A DNA stretch of 64,000 nucleotides from Typhlomys cinereus (GCA_023101885.1 JALPQD010000205.1:3267298-3331297), one strand, 5' to 3'. Counted from the first letter of the stretch, positions 33,267-45,600 are shown. Made by a program: numbers and translations. The notes: generated by a model not told the origin, from the letters alone.

Positions 33267-35359
33267 AAAAACTTTCTTTTCCTACCTTAAACCTATCAGC
33301 AAAATGGGATTGTGATCACAATGAATGATCTAAGGAAATTAGTTGACCAAGTTTTTTTTGGTGTCCTGAAATTGAGATGTGCATTCTTAACTCCTTTTAA
33401 GGATGTTAGTGTGTGAACATGAAGATGCTAGAGAAATGATACTCAGATATTCACTATCATTTCACTTCACTTTTATGTTATAGAATTTCAGATTGTTCAC
33501 TGATAGTATTTCTTTAGTAAAAATGTGTTGAAATTACAGCAATCTTTTAAAAAGATTATCAGTTCTATATTTATTGTGCTGGTCCTAAGTGCAGCCTGTT
33601 AAACAAGTTTCATATGTACTTTTCCAGTGTTAAATCTCACACATTATAGCCTTTAAAATTTCAATATCTTTATGTTGAGTAACATAAAATTATTAAAAAT
33701 CTATGGAAAAATAAAAAGGGATTTAAGTGAAAAAATTACCTAGAATTTAACTATAATAAAAACACAACATAACTAAATCTTTGGGATGAAATGAAGGGTA
33801 TCCTAAGAGAAAAGTTTATACCACTCAATGTATGCATCAAAAATAGAAACATCACAAGTAAATAACTTAAATGAAGCATAAATCCTTAGAGAAACAAGAA
33901 TAAACCAGTCCCAAAAGCAGTAGATATGCAGAGCTTAATAAGATTAAGGGAGAAATAACTGAAATTTAAATAAAGAAACTAACACAAGGAATAAATAAAG
34001 AGTTGATTGTTTGAAAAAAATAAAAAGGCTGATAAACCTTTAGTGAAATTAACCAAAACCAATAGAAAGAAAACCCAAATTAATAAAATTAGAGATAAAA
34101 ATGGAATTATCACAACTGATACCAAGGAAATTCAGAGGATCATAGTGACATATATCAAAAGTTTATACTTCACAAAATTTGACAATCAAAAAGAAATGGA
34201 TGAATTTCTAAGCACATACAATTTACCAAAGTTGAGTCACAATGAAGTGAATTGCTTAAATAGTCCTATAACAAATGACAAAATTGAAGCAGTAATTACA
34301 AATCTTTCAACCAAATAAAACCAGGAATGAGTGGATTCAGTATAGAATTCTACCAGTTATTTATAGAATAATTAGTACCACTACTCCTTAAATTATTCCA
34401 TAAAATAAAAGAGGGAGGAATATTTTCAAACTTTTTGTATGAAGCCAATATTACACTAATCCCAACGCCAAATAAAAACACAACAACAACAAAAGAATAC
34501 TATAGGCTAATCTCATTGATGAACACAATGCAAAAGTCCACAATAAAATACTAGCAAACCAAAGACATGCCAAAAAGATCATTCACTGTGACCAGGATAG
34601 GTTTCAGAAACACAAGGTTGATTCAATATACACAAATCAATAAATGCAATTCATCATATAAACAAATGCAAAGATGAAAAGCGCATGATCCTTTCAATAG
34701 CCGCAGAAAAGGCTTTCAACAAAATTCAACACCTTTTTATGATAAAAAGTCCTGGAGACAACAGGGATGGAAGGAACATATATCAACATAATAAAGGACA
34801 TATACATAAGGCTTTAGCAAAAATCATCCTACATGGTAAAAAAAAAATGAGGCATTCCTACTTAGGTCAGGAACTAGACAACACTATTCACTCTTACCAC
34901 TTCTGTTTAATATTGTACTTGAAGTTTTAGCTAGAGCTGTAAGACAAAAGAGGGAGATAAAAGGAATACATATAGAAAAGGAAGAAAGGAAGAAATCAAA
35001 TATTCCTATTTTCAGATGACATGATCAAAGGTTCCACCAAGATACTTCTGGAACTAATAAATATGTCAGTAAGTAGAAGGCTGAAAAATTAATGTTCAGA
35101 AATCAGTGACTTTCCTACACATCCAGGATGAACAAAGCAAGAAAGACCTGAGAGAAAAATTCTACTTACCATAGTTCAAAAAAAATAAAAAAATGAAATA
35201 CCTTGGAATAAATCTAACCAAATATGTGAAAGAACTATAGAATGAAAATTTTAAAACACTAATGAAAGAAATTGCAGAAGACACAAGAAGATGGAAAGTC
35301 CTACCATGTTCCTAGATCAATAGAATTAATATTGTAAAAATGATGGTCCTATCAAAAAC

Positions 35360-35441
35360 AAAATTCCAATGAAATCTCCATAGAAATCGATAAAACAATC
35401 AAAATTCCAATGAAATCTCCATAGAAATCGATAAAACAATC
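35360..35441 (+). repeat. 41-bp perfect tandem duplication in L1 copy E
   Basis: The block beginning AAAATTCCAATGAAATCTCC occurs twice without spacing, at 35360-35400 and 35401-35441, with no differences. The surrounding L1 is badly decayed, so this duplication is recent relative to the element. Confidence 0.92.
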
Positions 35442-37725
35442 AAAATTTACATGGAAGCACAAAAGCCCCAAGATAATTAAAATAATCCTCAGTAGTAAAA
35501 ACTCTGCTGAAGATATTACCACACTGGACCTTAAAGTATACTACAAAGTCATGGTAATAAAAAAAAGCATGGTACCGGCTCCAAAACAGAGCTATAGATC
35601 AATGACTTAGAACTGAAGATCCAGATATAAGCTCATACGCCTATAATTGACAATTTTTTATATAGGGGGTCAAAAAATATTGGAAAAAGGACAGTGTCTT
35701 CAACAAATGGTGCTGGGAAAATTGGATATCTACATGCAAAAGAATGAAAAAAACATCATCTGTCACTCTGAACAAAAATTAACTTTAAATGGATCAAAGA
35801 CCTCATTGTTAGACCAGAGACTATAAAACTCTTAGAAGAAAAAATAGAGACACACTGGAGCTGATGGGCCAAGGACCCCAAATGGTCAGGAAATAGGACC
35901 TACACTCAAAAAGTGGAATCCACAAAATTAAAAAGCTTCTATTAGACAAAATATATGGTTAATCAGGCAAAGTGGCAAATCACAGAATGATTTGCTGATC
36001 ACATATCTGATATAGGACTAATATTTAGAATATACAAAGAGCTAAAAATTGAGTATCAAAGAAATAAGCAAACAAAATGAAATTCAAATGTCCAACAAAT
36101 ATTTCAAAAAATGTTCTACCTCCACAGCTGTTAGGGGAATGCAAATTAAAAGCATCCTGAAATATCATTTCATCCTGTCAGAATGGCTAAAATACAAACA
36201 ACAACAAATTCTGGGGAAGATGAAGGGAGGAGGGAATCCTCATTCATTGCTATTGGGAATGCAAACTTACACAAATCCTTTGGAAAATAAGTGTGAAGGT
36301 TCCTAAAAAAAAAAGTTAAAAATCGATATACACAGGCCTAGTTATATCACTGCAAGGGAGATTCCCAAAGAACACTACATCTTACTACAGAGGCACTTGT
36401 TCATTGCAGCTTTGTTCATAATAGCAAAGAAATGTGATGAGCCTAGTTGTCCAACAGTAGAGAAATGTATAATGAAAATGTGGTACATACACACAATGCA
36501 GTACTATTCAGTGGTCAAGAAAAAAAATGAATTAATGAAATTTACTAGCAAATGAACTCAGTTGTAAGAAATTATACTGGATCAAGTATCCCAAACACAG
36601 AAAGATAGATGCTGCATGTTCTTGATTATAAGCAGATTTCAGGATTGGATCCTCATAATGATATACTCAAATATAAACTTTTACAACCTTCACAAACTAC
36701 AAAGAAGCATAAGTTAGGAGTGTGGAGGAAGATTCCAAAAGAGTGGAGACAAAAGAACACAGGCAAACAGGTGAATAAGACAATTATGAAAAAGTTTTAA
36801 AGAGAATAAGGGGGACAGGATATAGAAAGGCAATGGGAAAAAAAAGGCAAATGACTAGGGGGAAAAGTGATCAGTGGCCTCATTCAGCTATGAAAACTAC
36901 AAGCTACAAAAGCAGCAGTGACTTTTAAAGCTACTTACTCTTTGAATTTAATTTAATCCCCCACCTTATTTTCAGGAAACACATGTCTAGTACTGTAAAC
37001 CCATCCAAACAATAGTAGAAGGTGAGAAAACAGATATTACACAGCACAGATATCTCAGAGTTAACCATAAACAAATGGTAATAAAATACCAAACTAAACA
37101 CTTCTTATTATACCCTTAGAAAAGAAAAGATGTACCTTATTGCAATGGAATATTAATGAGACAGTAAGCCACAACTGCCCAGAATACAGTATTGGCAAAC
37201 CTGGAATGTTCAATTCTCACAGGCCATCAAAATCTCCCCCCTTCCTAAGGCTCAGGGAAACTCGTGGAAAGGGGACTGTAAGAATGTAAGAGCCTAAAGG
37301 TAGGGAAATGTACTGCCAGCTAAGACACGCCAGTCCTGACAGCACCGCATCCAAGAGCTCACCACAGTGAGATCTGCTACAACCAGACCTACGCAACGGA
37401 CCCATGGACCACCAAAAATCTCAGGAGAAACACCTGCACTAAGGGAGAACTTTGGGGCAGGAACTGAACAAAAGAAAGGGAGGTTCGTTACCTGTGAACT
37501 TACACGCTAGAAGGGCACTTACAGTACTACAAAGAGTTGGTGATACAGGTGTCCCATAGGGAACTCTGTGATGCACACCATTCAGAGGGCAGGAGGCAAA
37601 TGCCTGGGTTGGTGAAGGGAGAGGGGAGGGTGAGAGAGGAGGGAGGAGGGAGTAAGAGGGAAAAAGGAGGAGACAAGGGCATAAACTCATTGTGTTTGCA
37701 TATGAAAAATTCTTAATAAAAAAGA

Positions 37726-38463
37726 ATTCCTTACAAATAGAATATATGTGCCTTAACACAAGAAAGCAAGGAAGAATTATTTTACATTTCATAGACCATC
37801 TGAATGATTAAATCAAGTCTGCCCTCTAGCAAAATACTTAACTTTATGTTTGTTATAAATATTGAGGTCAGTTCTGTAAATGCCAGCCATCCCACAGTTT
37901 TAACATTTTGTCATGTGAAACCCATCTGACTGTGGTGATGCCGCACAAGAGCTGACGTTATGGAGTTGCTATCTGATTTTTAATGTTATGAAGTTGCTGT
38001 TTACTTTTTAAATTTTAACGAACCCTTCATTGCCTCTTCCGGGCCTGTGCCTTTAGTGGCTGACATTTTAAATCTTTGCCATGTTCTGAACTTTGAGGCA
38101 GGTAACCTGGGTTCTTGTGCCATTTCTGATAGTGTTGTGGCCTATTCTGTGTCACGCTTACTTGCAAATATCACTAAAATGGCTTTTCTTTATTCTTCCC
38201 CCAACTTGGCGGTTGACTATGATTTGGAAATGCCAAACCATTCTCAGTCACAGCTATCCCCACATAGATGGCTGCCTGTGTACCAACAGTACCATCTCTA
38301 TGCGGCCTGCTAAGCATGTGCCCTCCTAAGTCCCAAACTTAGAATTTAAGGATTTTATATGTCACTGCCGCTACATTAAATCCAATAGTGGTAATGGCAG
38401 TTATAACTTCTCTAACCAATATCTGTCCAAATTAACCTAAATTTAATCCCCAGAAACCTACAT
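37726..38463. other. Unassigned sequence between L1 E and a SINE
   Basis: No coding exon or recognised repeat is seen. Short open frames around 38047-38313 have no recognisable motif and I do not treat them as genes. Confidence 0.5.
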
Positions 38464-38546
38464 TGGTTGAAGGAGGGAGGGAGAGAACTGATTCGAAACT
38501 TGTTCTCTAATTACCACCTATGTGTGTGTTTTCTCTTCTCTCTCTT

Positions 38547-38580
<34 letters not shown>

Positions 38581-38660
38581 TCTATCTATCTATCTATCTA
38601 TCTATCTCTCTGTCATTCTGTGTCTCTCTCTCATAAATAAGTAAACTATTTCAAACAAAC
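38464..38660 (+). mobile_element. B3/B2-like SINE 3' part with CT/CTAT microsatellite
   Basis: GAAGGAGGGAGGGAGAGAAC followed by TTGTTCTCTAATTACCACCT resembles the 3' half of rodent B3/B2 SINEs, ending ATAAATAAGTAAACT. The tail holds a (CT)n and (CTAT)n microsatellite at about 38531-38632. Confidence 0.55.
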
Positions 38661-38698
38661 AAAAAACGGATTGTAGACTTAAATGTAAAAAGATTTGA

Positions 38699-39120
38699 AG
38701 CTGGGTTGGGGAGATCACTCAGTGGTCAAAACCTTTGCCTCACAAGCAAAGGAGTTTTCAGTTTGGATCCTCACAGCCCATGTGAAAGGGTCAAGTTAAG
38801 TGTGGGGACCTGCCTATAATTCCAGACCTGGAAGGTGGAACTTGAGAACCACCAGCACAAACTAGCTAGTCAAACTAACCCTAATGGTGTACTCTGACTA
38901 GCCATTTAGTTAGAGAGCTAGGCTCACCACAAGGTGGAAGAGCAATTGAAGATGATTAGCAACATCACTGTTGAGCCTCTCCACGGGCATATCTTTCCAG
39001 TACCCTCATGTACATATTCTTGCACACACATGTGCACCTATACATGCAAACACACACATGCACACACACACACTTTCTCTCTCACATATGCAAACACTCC
39101 ATGCATACATTTAAAAAATA
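38699..39120 (+). mobile_element. Old ID-headed composite SINE (B4/B3-like)
   Basis: The head GCTGGGTTGGGGAGATCACT CAGTGG and a B-box-like GTTTGGATCC are followed by GGGGACCTGCCTATAATTCC and an AC/ATGC-rich tail at 39020-39080. The middle part differs from the dimeric SINE found elsewhere. It is a diverged copy. Confidence 0.6.
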
Positions 39121-39144
39121 GACCTGAAGCCATAAAATCATGAA

Positions 39145-39375
39145 AGATATATACTACAGCATCTACTAACCAATGCCAAGTAGTAAGTAACAGAACATTC
39201 TCACTTAACTCTGGAACAAGACAAGAGTGTATACTTTTTCCATTCTGGTTCAATATAGTTCTCAAAGTCTTAGTGATAGCACTAATGTAAAGAAAGAAAA
39301 GGAATACAAATGGACAGGAAGAAATCAAACAATCTCTGTTTGCAGACAACAAATCTTATATTTAAAAGTCTAATT
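39145..39375 (+). mobile_element. Old L1 ORF2 fragment (RT core)
   Basis: Translation gives pieces of the RT region, for example SGTRQGC-like text at 39210 decayed to LEQDKS, then KERKGIQMDRKK and LFADNK near 39338. In L1s this last segment is the FADD catalytic box. It is about 230 bp, broken on both sides. Confidence 0.65.
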
Positions 39376-39829
39376 TTATGGCTGCAAATTTCTCCTGCTA
39401 TGAAGACATGAGTGCAGTTGCCATGTCATGTCAGGAAACGATGTTGCAGCACTCCAGCCCTTCATTCCTGAGGGACCCTCTTCTTCAATCTTCCCTGAGT
39501 CATAAAGTTGATATAGATGGTCTGTTTAGTGCTGAGCACTTAGGTAGTCACTTATCAGCACCTTGGCTAGTTATGAGTCTCTGCATTAGTTACTGCCCAC
39601 TGCAAAATAAATAAGTAAATAATAATAATAAGCTTCCCTGACAAGGAGCAGCACTAATTAATGGTATGTATGTAAATATTTAGAAAGCAGTTTGACAACA
39701 TGTCTATGTCACAAAACAACAGTGATATGACCTCACCAGGCATGATCATGAATTCCCTCCAGGAGAGCAATCTTCAAGTATTCTCAGAAACCCTGAACAC
39801 TTATCCCACTACTGCACCAATGGCCACAT
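39376..39829. other. Unassigned intergenic DNA
   Basis: No recognisable gene or repeat. An open frame at 39378-39614 has no known motif. Confidence 0.5.
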
Positions 39830-40177
39830 CTTTTTTTTTTTCTGGCATGTGTAGGTAAGGAAGTGTGCATACATATAGTGGACTCACATGTATATGGAGG
39901 TGTGCGTGTATGTTCAGAGGCTCAAAGTTGATGTCAAGTGTCTTGCTCAATCACTCTCCGGTTTTATTACAGAGGGAGAGTCTCAATTAAACCCAAAGCT
40001 CACCAGACAGGCTAGCTAGCCAGTTTATCCTGGGGTCTGCCCATCTCTGTCTCCCTAGGAGTGGGATTATAGGTAGCTGCCATACCTGCCTGGCTTTAAT
40101 ATACAGTCTAAAGATCCAAACCCCAGTCCTCTAGCTTGCAAGAGTAACTGACTTACCCTCTGAGCCATTTCCCAGTC
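39830..40177 (-). mobile_element. B4/RSINE1-like SINE, antisense
   Basis: The right end on the plus strand, GATCCAAACCCCAGTCCTCT ... CTGAGCCATTTCCCAGTCCC, is the reverse complement of an ID-like head. The centre, GGGATTATAGGTAGCTGCCA with CTGGC, resembles an antisense B1-type module. This ID+B1 arrangement is that of rodent B4. Confidence 0.65.
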
Positions 40178-40677
40178 CCAGACACATCTTTGCCACTCTG
40201 ATTATGAAACATGCAGGATCCACAGCTGGCTGAGACTGCTGACGATTCTTCTTCACCAGCGCCTGCGTGGTAACTTCCAGCACTTTGAAAGGCATCAGGG
40301 GAAGAAGCTTCCAAGCTCCAGTACAATTTCTCCACTTGACTACATTGTTATGAACAGAGATAGACTAAAGTACTTATTATCATTCTTACCCAAGTCTCTA
40401 CACATGTATTTAGATTTCTAATTTTTCCATTTTAAGCTTTATTTTCTGGTACTATTTTCACCAGGATCAATTCTTTTGGAAAAAAGTTTACAAAAAAATA
40501 CTTTGTTCACATATCTGACTTTTATTTACATCTAATTTTATTAATTTTTTTTACCTTTTTTCTTTTTGTGACCATTTTCTATACCAAACATAAATTTTAA
40601 CATCTGATTTTTGTTGATGATGTCTGTGAAATTTCATATTTATTATATGAAATTTTAAATACTGTGATATTTCTTAT
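40178..40677. other. AT-rich DNA, nothing recognised
   Basis: T-rich tracts around 40540-40620. No supported feature. Confidence 0.55.
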
Positions 40678-40694
40678 TGCTGATGTGTTTCTAT

Positions 40695-41544
40695 TTTTTT
40701 AAACATTTTTTATTATTATTTCCGCTCATACAAACTTAGTAGGTACACCGGTTCCCTCCATCTTTCCTCCTCCTCCCCACCCCCCTGCTCCCCCTCCCTT
40801 CACCCCTCCCTCCTCATCCCCCAGTGCCTCCCCCCCCAATCCTGGAGAATCCTTTAATGTGCCTGCCAGTCTCTCCTCTGGGCCCTCCTCTCCGATGACG
40901 TACAAGGACCCAGTGGCATTTCCCTGAATCCTTTCTCGTGTTCCCCTTAAGCATAGGAACACTACTGTGGCTGTCAATCCCTTGCCTCCAAGGATCTTGA
41001 TGCCTTTAGCACATGCTGGACTTTGTGGGGTCAATAGTGTGTTGGACATTGCGCAGGGCATGCAGAGTCCAATTATGATTGCTTCAGCCCTAACTTGTGT
41101 GGAGTATCTTGCATATCATTGCTCCTCCCATCCTTGTGCTCTTACAATCTTACCGCCCCCTCTTCCACAAATTTCCCTGAGCTTCAGGATGGGGAGAGAT
41201 TAGGCTGGTCTAGTTCTAGGTGGTTGATATAGAGTCTCTGAAGTTCTGGATTATAGTTCGCTGATTTTCTTTTGCAGTTTTGCTGCTCCTGCAATGCCCT
41301 TCACTCCATCCTGATGGGCATTGTATGTCACCCCCTGGCCAGAGACTGTTAAACTAGAGTCTTGTTATAAGAGCCCATTCAAAGGTAGATGTAATAAAAG
41401 TAGGAAACCAAGGTGAGGAAGGGGTCAATCACCCATTTGCAAAATGGTTACTTTTTATCTGTCCAGACTATATGCCCTCCCCTTCTGGTGAGATCATACC
41501 CCCTCAGTTGTAAATGATCAGGAACGAAAGTCTGTGAACTTAAC
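40695..41544 (-). mobile_element. L1 3'UTR insertion (copy F), antisense, perfect target duplication
   Basis: This is the reverse complement of an L1 3'UTR: the tail and TTTCAGC-like end at the left, a C-rich strand of the polypurine tract at 40750-40845, and the region next to ORF2 at the right. TGCTGATGTGTTTCTAT flanks it at 40678-40694 and 41545-41561, 17 bp without mismatch. It closely resembles copy D. It is a young, strongly 5'-truncated insertion. Confidence 0.95.
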
Positions 41545-41724
41545 TGCTGATGTGTTTCTATCAAATTTATTTTGATCCTGATTAGAAATAACTTTTTTTT
41601 ATAACAATACTGTTATTTTTCTTAGAAAATCCAGCTTCTAACCTTCCATTAACCTGATCTATTATAATAGTTGAATATTTCTAATTATTTTTGCACTTCT
41701 TAACTAATGGTCCATGCCTCTGAA

Positions 41725-41900
41725 TTTTTCAAGTTACTTAACCTGACTACCTGACTGTTACTCAATTTTCTTATATATGAAATCAAGACTGGAATTGTAC
41801 ACCTTATTGAATTGCTACATCCTAAGATATACACATATAACACACTTAGAACAGTCTAGTATCTATAATGACTTAATAATTTTTACTATTGTTAATAGTA
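41725..41900 (+). mobile_element. MIR SINE, sense
   Basis: It shows the MIR pattern: TTTTCAAGTTACTTAACCTG, CTCAATTTTCTTATATATGA, an AATTGCTACATCC-like region, ACACTTAGAACAGTCTAGTA and AATAATTTTTACTATTGTT. MIRs are ancient mammalian tRNA-derived SINEs. Confidence 0.65.
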
Positions 41901-42026
41901 GCAGAAAAAAATAATACATAAAAGAAGTCAAAGTAATATCAGTATACATGTGTCATGGAGTCAAAAGATCTGATAAAGGACATAAGATCAAAAGTTGGCA
42001 ATTTTTGAATACCCCATTTCATGTTT

Positions 42027-42112
42027 GGGGATGTGTCTCAGGAATTGAATTATTATCTATCATGGGCAAGGCCTGAAGTTCAATCCTCAGCACTGCCTCG
42101 CCCCCAATATGA
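42027..42112 (+). mobile_element. ID-like SINE, diverged
   Basis: The order GGGGATGTGTCTCAGG ... CATGGGCAAGGCCTGAAGTT CAATCCTCAGCACTGCC is that of rodent ID elements. A short A-rich end leads straight into the LTR at 42122. Confidence 0.6.
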
Positions 42113-42121
42113 AAAGGAAAT

Positions 42122-42627
42122 TGTGATAGTTCATCCTGGGTGTCAACTTGACCACACTAGCATTAACTAAGATCAGCTGTCAGACCACTTGAAGAGATGA
42201 TCCAGATCAATACATTACAGATCAATACATTACAATGCAAGATCAGCCCTAGATCTGATTAGAACCTTTCAGTAGCAGACCAGAGAAAAAGAACCATAGA
42301 ACAGAAGACTTATAAGCGAGACTCTCCAAAGCTGTGCTAGAAAACTGTCTTCCCTTCTGCCACCCAGCTTCTTTCCTTTTCAACTCTCCAGGAATCCTCC
42401 AGCCTTCAGCTGTCACCCACCATCCTACTGGACTGAGCAGCTCTGAGTCTCCAGGATGTTTGCAGTGACTTAGCCTGCCTCCAGCTTCAGCCACCAGCCA
42501 TGTCACTTATGCCATGAAAAACTGTTTCTTCCTTTTGGAATTGTAAGCTGAATAAATCTCCCTTTCTCCCTTAAGTTGCTCGACTTCGAATGCTCTCTCA
42601 CAGCAACAGCTAAGGGTAACTATTACA
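42122..42627 (+). mobile_element. Solo LTR, MaLR-type, perfect 5-bp duplication
   Basis: It starts TGTGATAGTTCATCCTGGGT and ends GGTAACTATTACA. GAAAT occurs on both sides (42117-42121, 42628-42632). The 3' part (GCTGAATAAATCTCCCTTTC, CTCTCACAGCAACAGC) matches the LTRs of MaLR A. The single LTR with an intact duplication indicates recombination between two LTRs after insertion. Confidence 0.88.
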
Positions 42628-45600
42628 GAAATACAAAAAATAACCTACTTCATTTATACATGACATTTCATTTTCACATTCCCTTACTAGAAGAAAACAC
42701 CCCCAATTGCATCTTCTGCCATGATTCAGAAACCCCTTCCTGATTTTAGGAATAACTCTATAGCAAATTCATTATGGTAAAAAAAATATGTGTATATATA
42801 TATATACATATATATATATACAATGTTATATAATTCACAGCAAAGAATACTTTCTCATGCTTTTGTTCCTATAGAGATTCCTTGTGGATCCTAAATTTTA
42901 CAGTACTAATCTTTACTTATTGAACAACCATCCTCAATATGTTTTTATATCCATTCCTTCTATTGAACCTCACAGCCACCCAAGAAATTTGATTTAGGAC
43001 ATTATGTGCATTTGATAATATGCATGGCCTCTGGAGAAATATCCATAAAAATATATCCATTTTTAAGTATTTGAAGTTAGCTAGCAATTTACACAATGTT
43101 TATTGTATCAAAATATTTTTGACATGTAGGTTTGATCATCTTTTCTCATGAATTCTCCCTGGCAATTTGAAGGCTTCCTGACAAAGGAATTTAAGACCAA
43201 ACTCATTCATGTCATGACTTTCATGCCTGGACATTGTCTGCTGCCCACTCGCACATCACCCCCTGGCACTGCCTGACCCTTACCATCTTCCAGCTACATT
43301 GGTTCCTTCTCTCCATCCCTCCTGTCGCAACAAAGCTCTGGGCCTGAAACTGTTCACAGCATCCTGCTAGCCTCTCTTCTTCAGTGTCCTCACACTTCAC
43401 AACTGTGTCAAACCCATCTGTTATATAGGCAGTGGTTCCATGTGCTTTCTTTTTCTGGAACTCAATATTAATTGATATAAATTCATTGTATTTTTGTGAT
43501 TATGTAACAATTGCCCATGTTTTCCACTACGCTGTATCTTACTCCATGATGTCACAGCTTTATGGATAGATTTGCTCACCACCGGCCACCTTTGCTGATC
43601 AGGTGTGCCCAGCATAGAGTAGTATACCATGAAATAAACAAACAGGAAGTGGCCTCCACAAAATAAAGGTAGCTGAATTTATGCAACTTATAGCTTGTGA
43701 CATACAACTTTGTAGTCTTCCTTTTAGTGGCTCCCATTTGGGAGTGGTTTCACAGAGATGGGGATGTTTTCACCCAGAATGAAGTCCTTACTGCCAGAGA
43801 GGTGGGGTTGCCATCGCTATTAACGGACTCTTGTTCCCCCAAAGAAGGTTTGAAATTACTATACAGGCAAAAAAAAAAGTTCAGATATGCAAAACAAAAA
43901 TCTATTAGTTGTATTAGCAATTAATCAGTCACAATTACTCTCTCTTCTGAGAGTTAATCTCCTCTCAGATAATATAGGGACTTTTAACCATGAGACAATA
44001 GTGATCTTTTGGCCTCTCTGAAAAAAAGCTAAATCTTTTTGTGACTTGAGAATATTTTTGTCTGTTTGTGTTTCAGCTCAGTATAACTTTTTAGGCTCAA
44101 CAATAATATTTGAGTTGGAGAATTAAGATGCATAAAAAGTGCTAACCTGATCCACCATTCCCAGGAGTAGCTATCTCTTCATGGAACCATGACATCCTCA
44201 GAGTATTATAGATATAAAAGCGATGATAACTCACACCATTTTATACTCAAGCCTCCAAATCATCCCATGTTTCTAATTGGAGTGTCCCTGAGTTAGAGTA
44301 ATCTGTTTTATATACCTCATGAGGATTTAGAAAATAATTTCATGAAAATCTTGTTTAAAAAAATAACAAAGGAAGGTTATAGCTCTCCATGACTATCTAA
44401 AGCAATAGGAAGAGATAGTAGAAAAAAATCATGTCAGGACAAATAAAGAAACCTTTGAAAACAATTCTGGAAACAAGTACAAATTGAAATGGCCCAGGAT
44501 ATGAGTCAGAAGAAGCTTAGTCTAAAGAAAAAGAAAGAAAAAAATAAGGAAGATGAGATGGTTTTGCTTGTTATGGTGTTGTTCTCTTATGTAAACATAA
44601 GTTTACAGTTTCTAAACAAGACAAAAACTAGAGATGCAATGATATACTAGTGTGTAGGAATAAATATTTGAGGTAAAAGAAATGTCCAAGAATATGTATA
44701 AACCAAGCAAAAAGACTCAAAATACAAAATAAAGCATACCTTGCATTTGTTTTTACAGAAATCGCATTAAGGAGCTAGGAACATCCCTTTCCCAAATGTT
44801 TCAATTTCCTTCTCTTCGCTGGCTTTCTCACAGTGTATTCACCCATACGCCCTGATGTTACTGGCACATAAATCAAATCTTTCATAGATGAAAAATAAAA
44901 ATATATGAGCACACAAGGTTCCGGATATTGGCAAGACCCCAATCCACATACACTTCTGGGCCTGCCCTGCTAACACACTTGAAGAACTCTGTCTTTGGGT
45001 CAGTACCAGGAAGAATACTACTTGTTTTAATTAACTGTAGAAAGAACAAAATTTCACCAGCGAACTGTCCTAAGAGACCATGCTACAAGAAGCAACTCTT
45101 CCTCACTACCAATTACCAATGAGACAGTTACAGAAAATTCAGAAAATCTGACTCAATATGTTTGTGACTAGTAGTTATAAAAGTCTGTAAAGGGATGTAC
45201 TACTGCATTGGTTTTCTGATGACTGAGAAAGGAAACTATATCATAGAAAGAAAATTGTACATGCAAAACAAACTACTCTGCACCTAAGAAAGCTCTAATG
45301 TGATCAGCAATAAGGCAAATAAAGGTTCCTATTCCTCCAAAATATGCTGATCATATAGAGCAATCTTAGCTAAAGTAATGTCCAAAAGGAAGCACGGTAA
45401 CTCCCTTTCTGCCAGAGACTGACTCCCAGGGAGGGGCTCCCAGAGCAGTCTTCACGTCTGTTGACTTGTTTTTTCAAGCTGTTAATGTAACTCGCAGCTA
45501 CATTGCTTTGTTTTGTTGTTGTGACATGGTCTCCATAGATGTGCATTGAAATTGTGCCCAGCTGCGCTTAAGCCAAGAACCATGCAATCTGGAAGTTGTG

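Larger units (their letters stand above)
26830..33729 (+). pseudogene. ATP6V1A: Processed pseudogene (retrocopy) of V-type H+-ATPase catalytic subunit A
   Basis: The parent encodes the ATP-hydrolysing A subunit (about 617 aa) of the V1 sector of the proton pump. The copy has no introns. It starts with 5'UTR at about 26830 and the ATG at 26915 ([10 protein letters not shown]). Readable parts include [21 protein letters not shown], the P-loop GTFGCGKT near 28204, [37 protein letters not shown], and the C-terminus [10 protein letters not shown] near 29256. A long 3'UTR follows (29277-30122 and 32103-33720, ending ATTAAAAATC...AATAAAAA). Disruptions: a frameshift after codon 9, an 18-bp duplication (27110-27145), a stop near 27935, deletions near 28245, 28620 and 28700, and insertions at 27367, 30123, 32430 and 33174. 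ACCTAGAA preceded by A-rich DNA at both ends (26806-26829 and 33730-33747) fits a target duplication. Identity is very secure; it is not functional. Confidence 0.96.
25735..36655 (+). pseudogene. L1 ORF2 remnant, copy E, split by ATP6V1A retrocopy
   Basis: Endonuclease sequence runs from about 25735 (ILNIL-like start, then CLQETYLTMKLRH-like) to 26149 and 26427-26829. RT and C-terminal sequence runs from 33730 to about 36655. An open piece at 34007-34318 holds KTQINKIRDKNGIITTDTKE. Motif A near 34695 reads SIAAEKAFN, so the aspartate is lost, while the catalytic box near 35010 reads FSDDM. A 41-bp tandem duplication lies at 35360-35441. The enzyme is dead. Confidence 0.85.
24520..37725 (+). 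mobile_element. LINE-1 copy E, old and near complete, split by later insertions
   Basis: The element is in three visible blocks: 24520-26149 (ORF1 and start of ORF2), 26427-26829 (more endonuclease) and 33730-37725 (rest of ORF2 and 3'UTR). The gaps hold an antisense SINE and the ATP6V1A retrocopy with its own insertions. Reading order is continuous across both gaps, which shows one pre-existing L1. The 3'UTR has a polypurine tract at about 37610-37675 and a terminal TTCTTAATAAAAAAG. It is the most diverged long L1 in the window apart from the 5.6-19.4 kb host. Confidence 0.88.

Noticed and set aside
38521..38640. Short tandem repeats as a CRISPR-like or satellite array
   Set aside because: It is a simple CT/CTAT microsatellite at a SINE tail; there are no spacers or repeat units of array type anywhere in the window.
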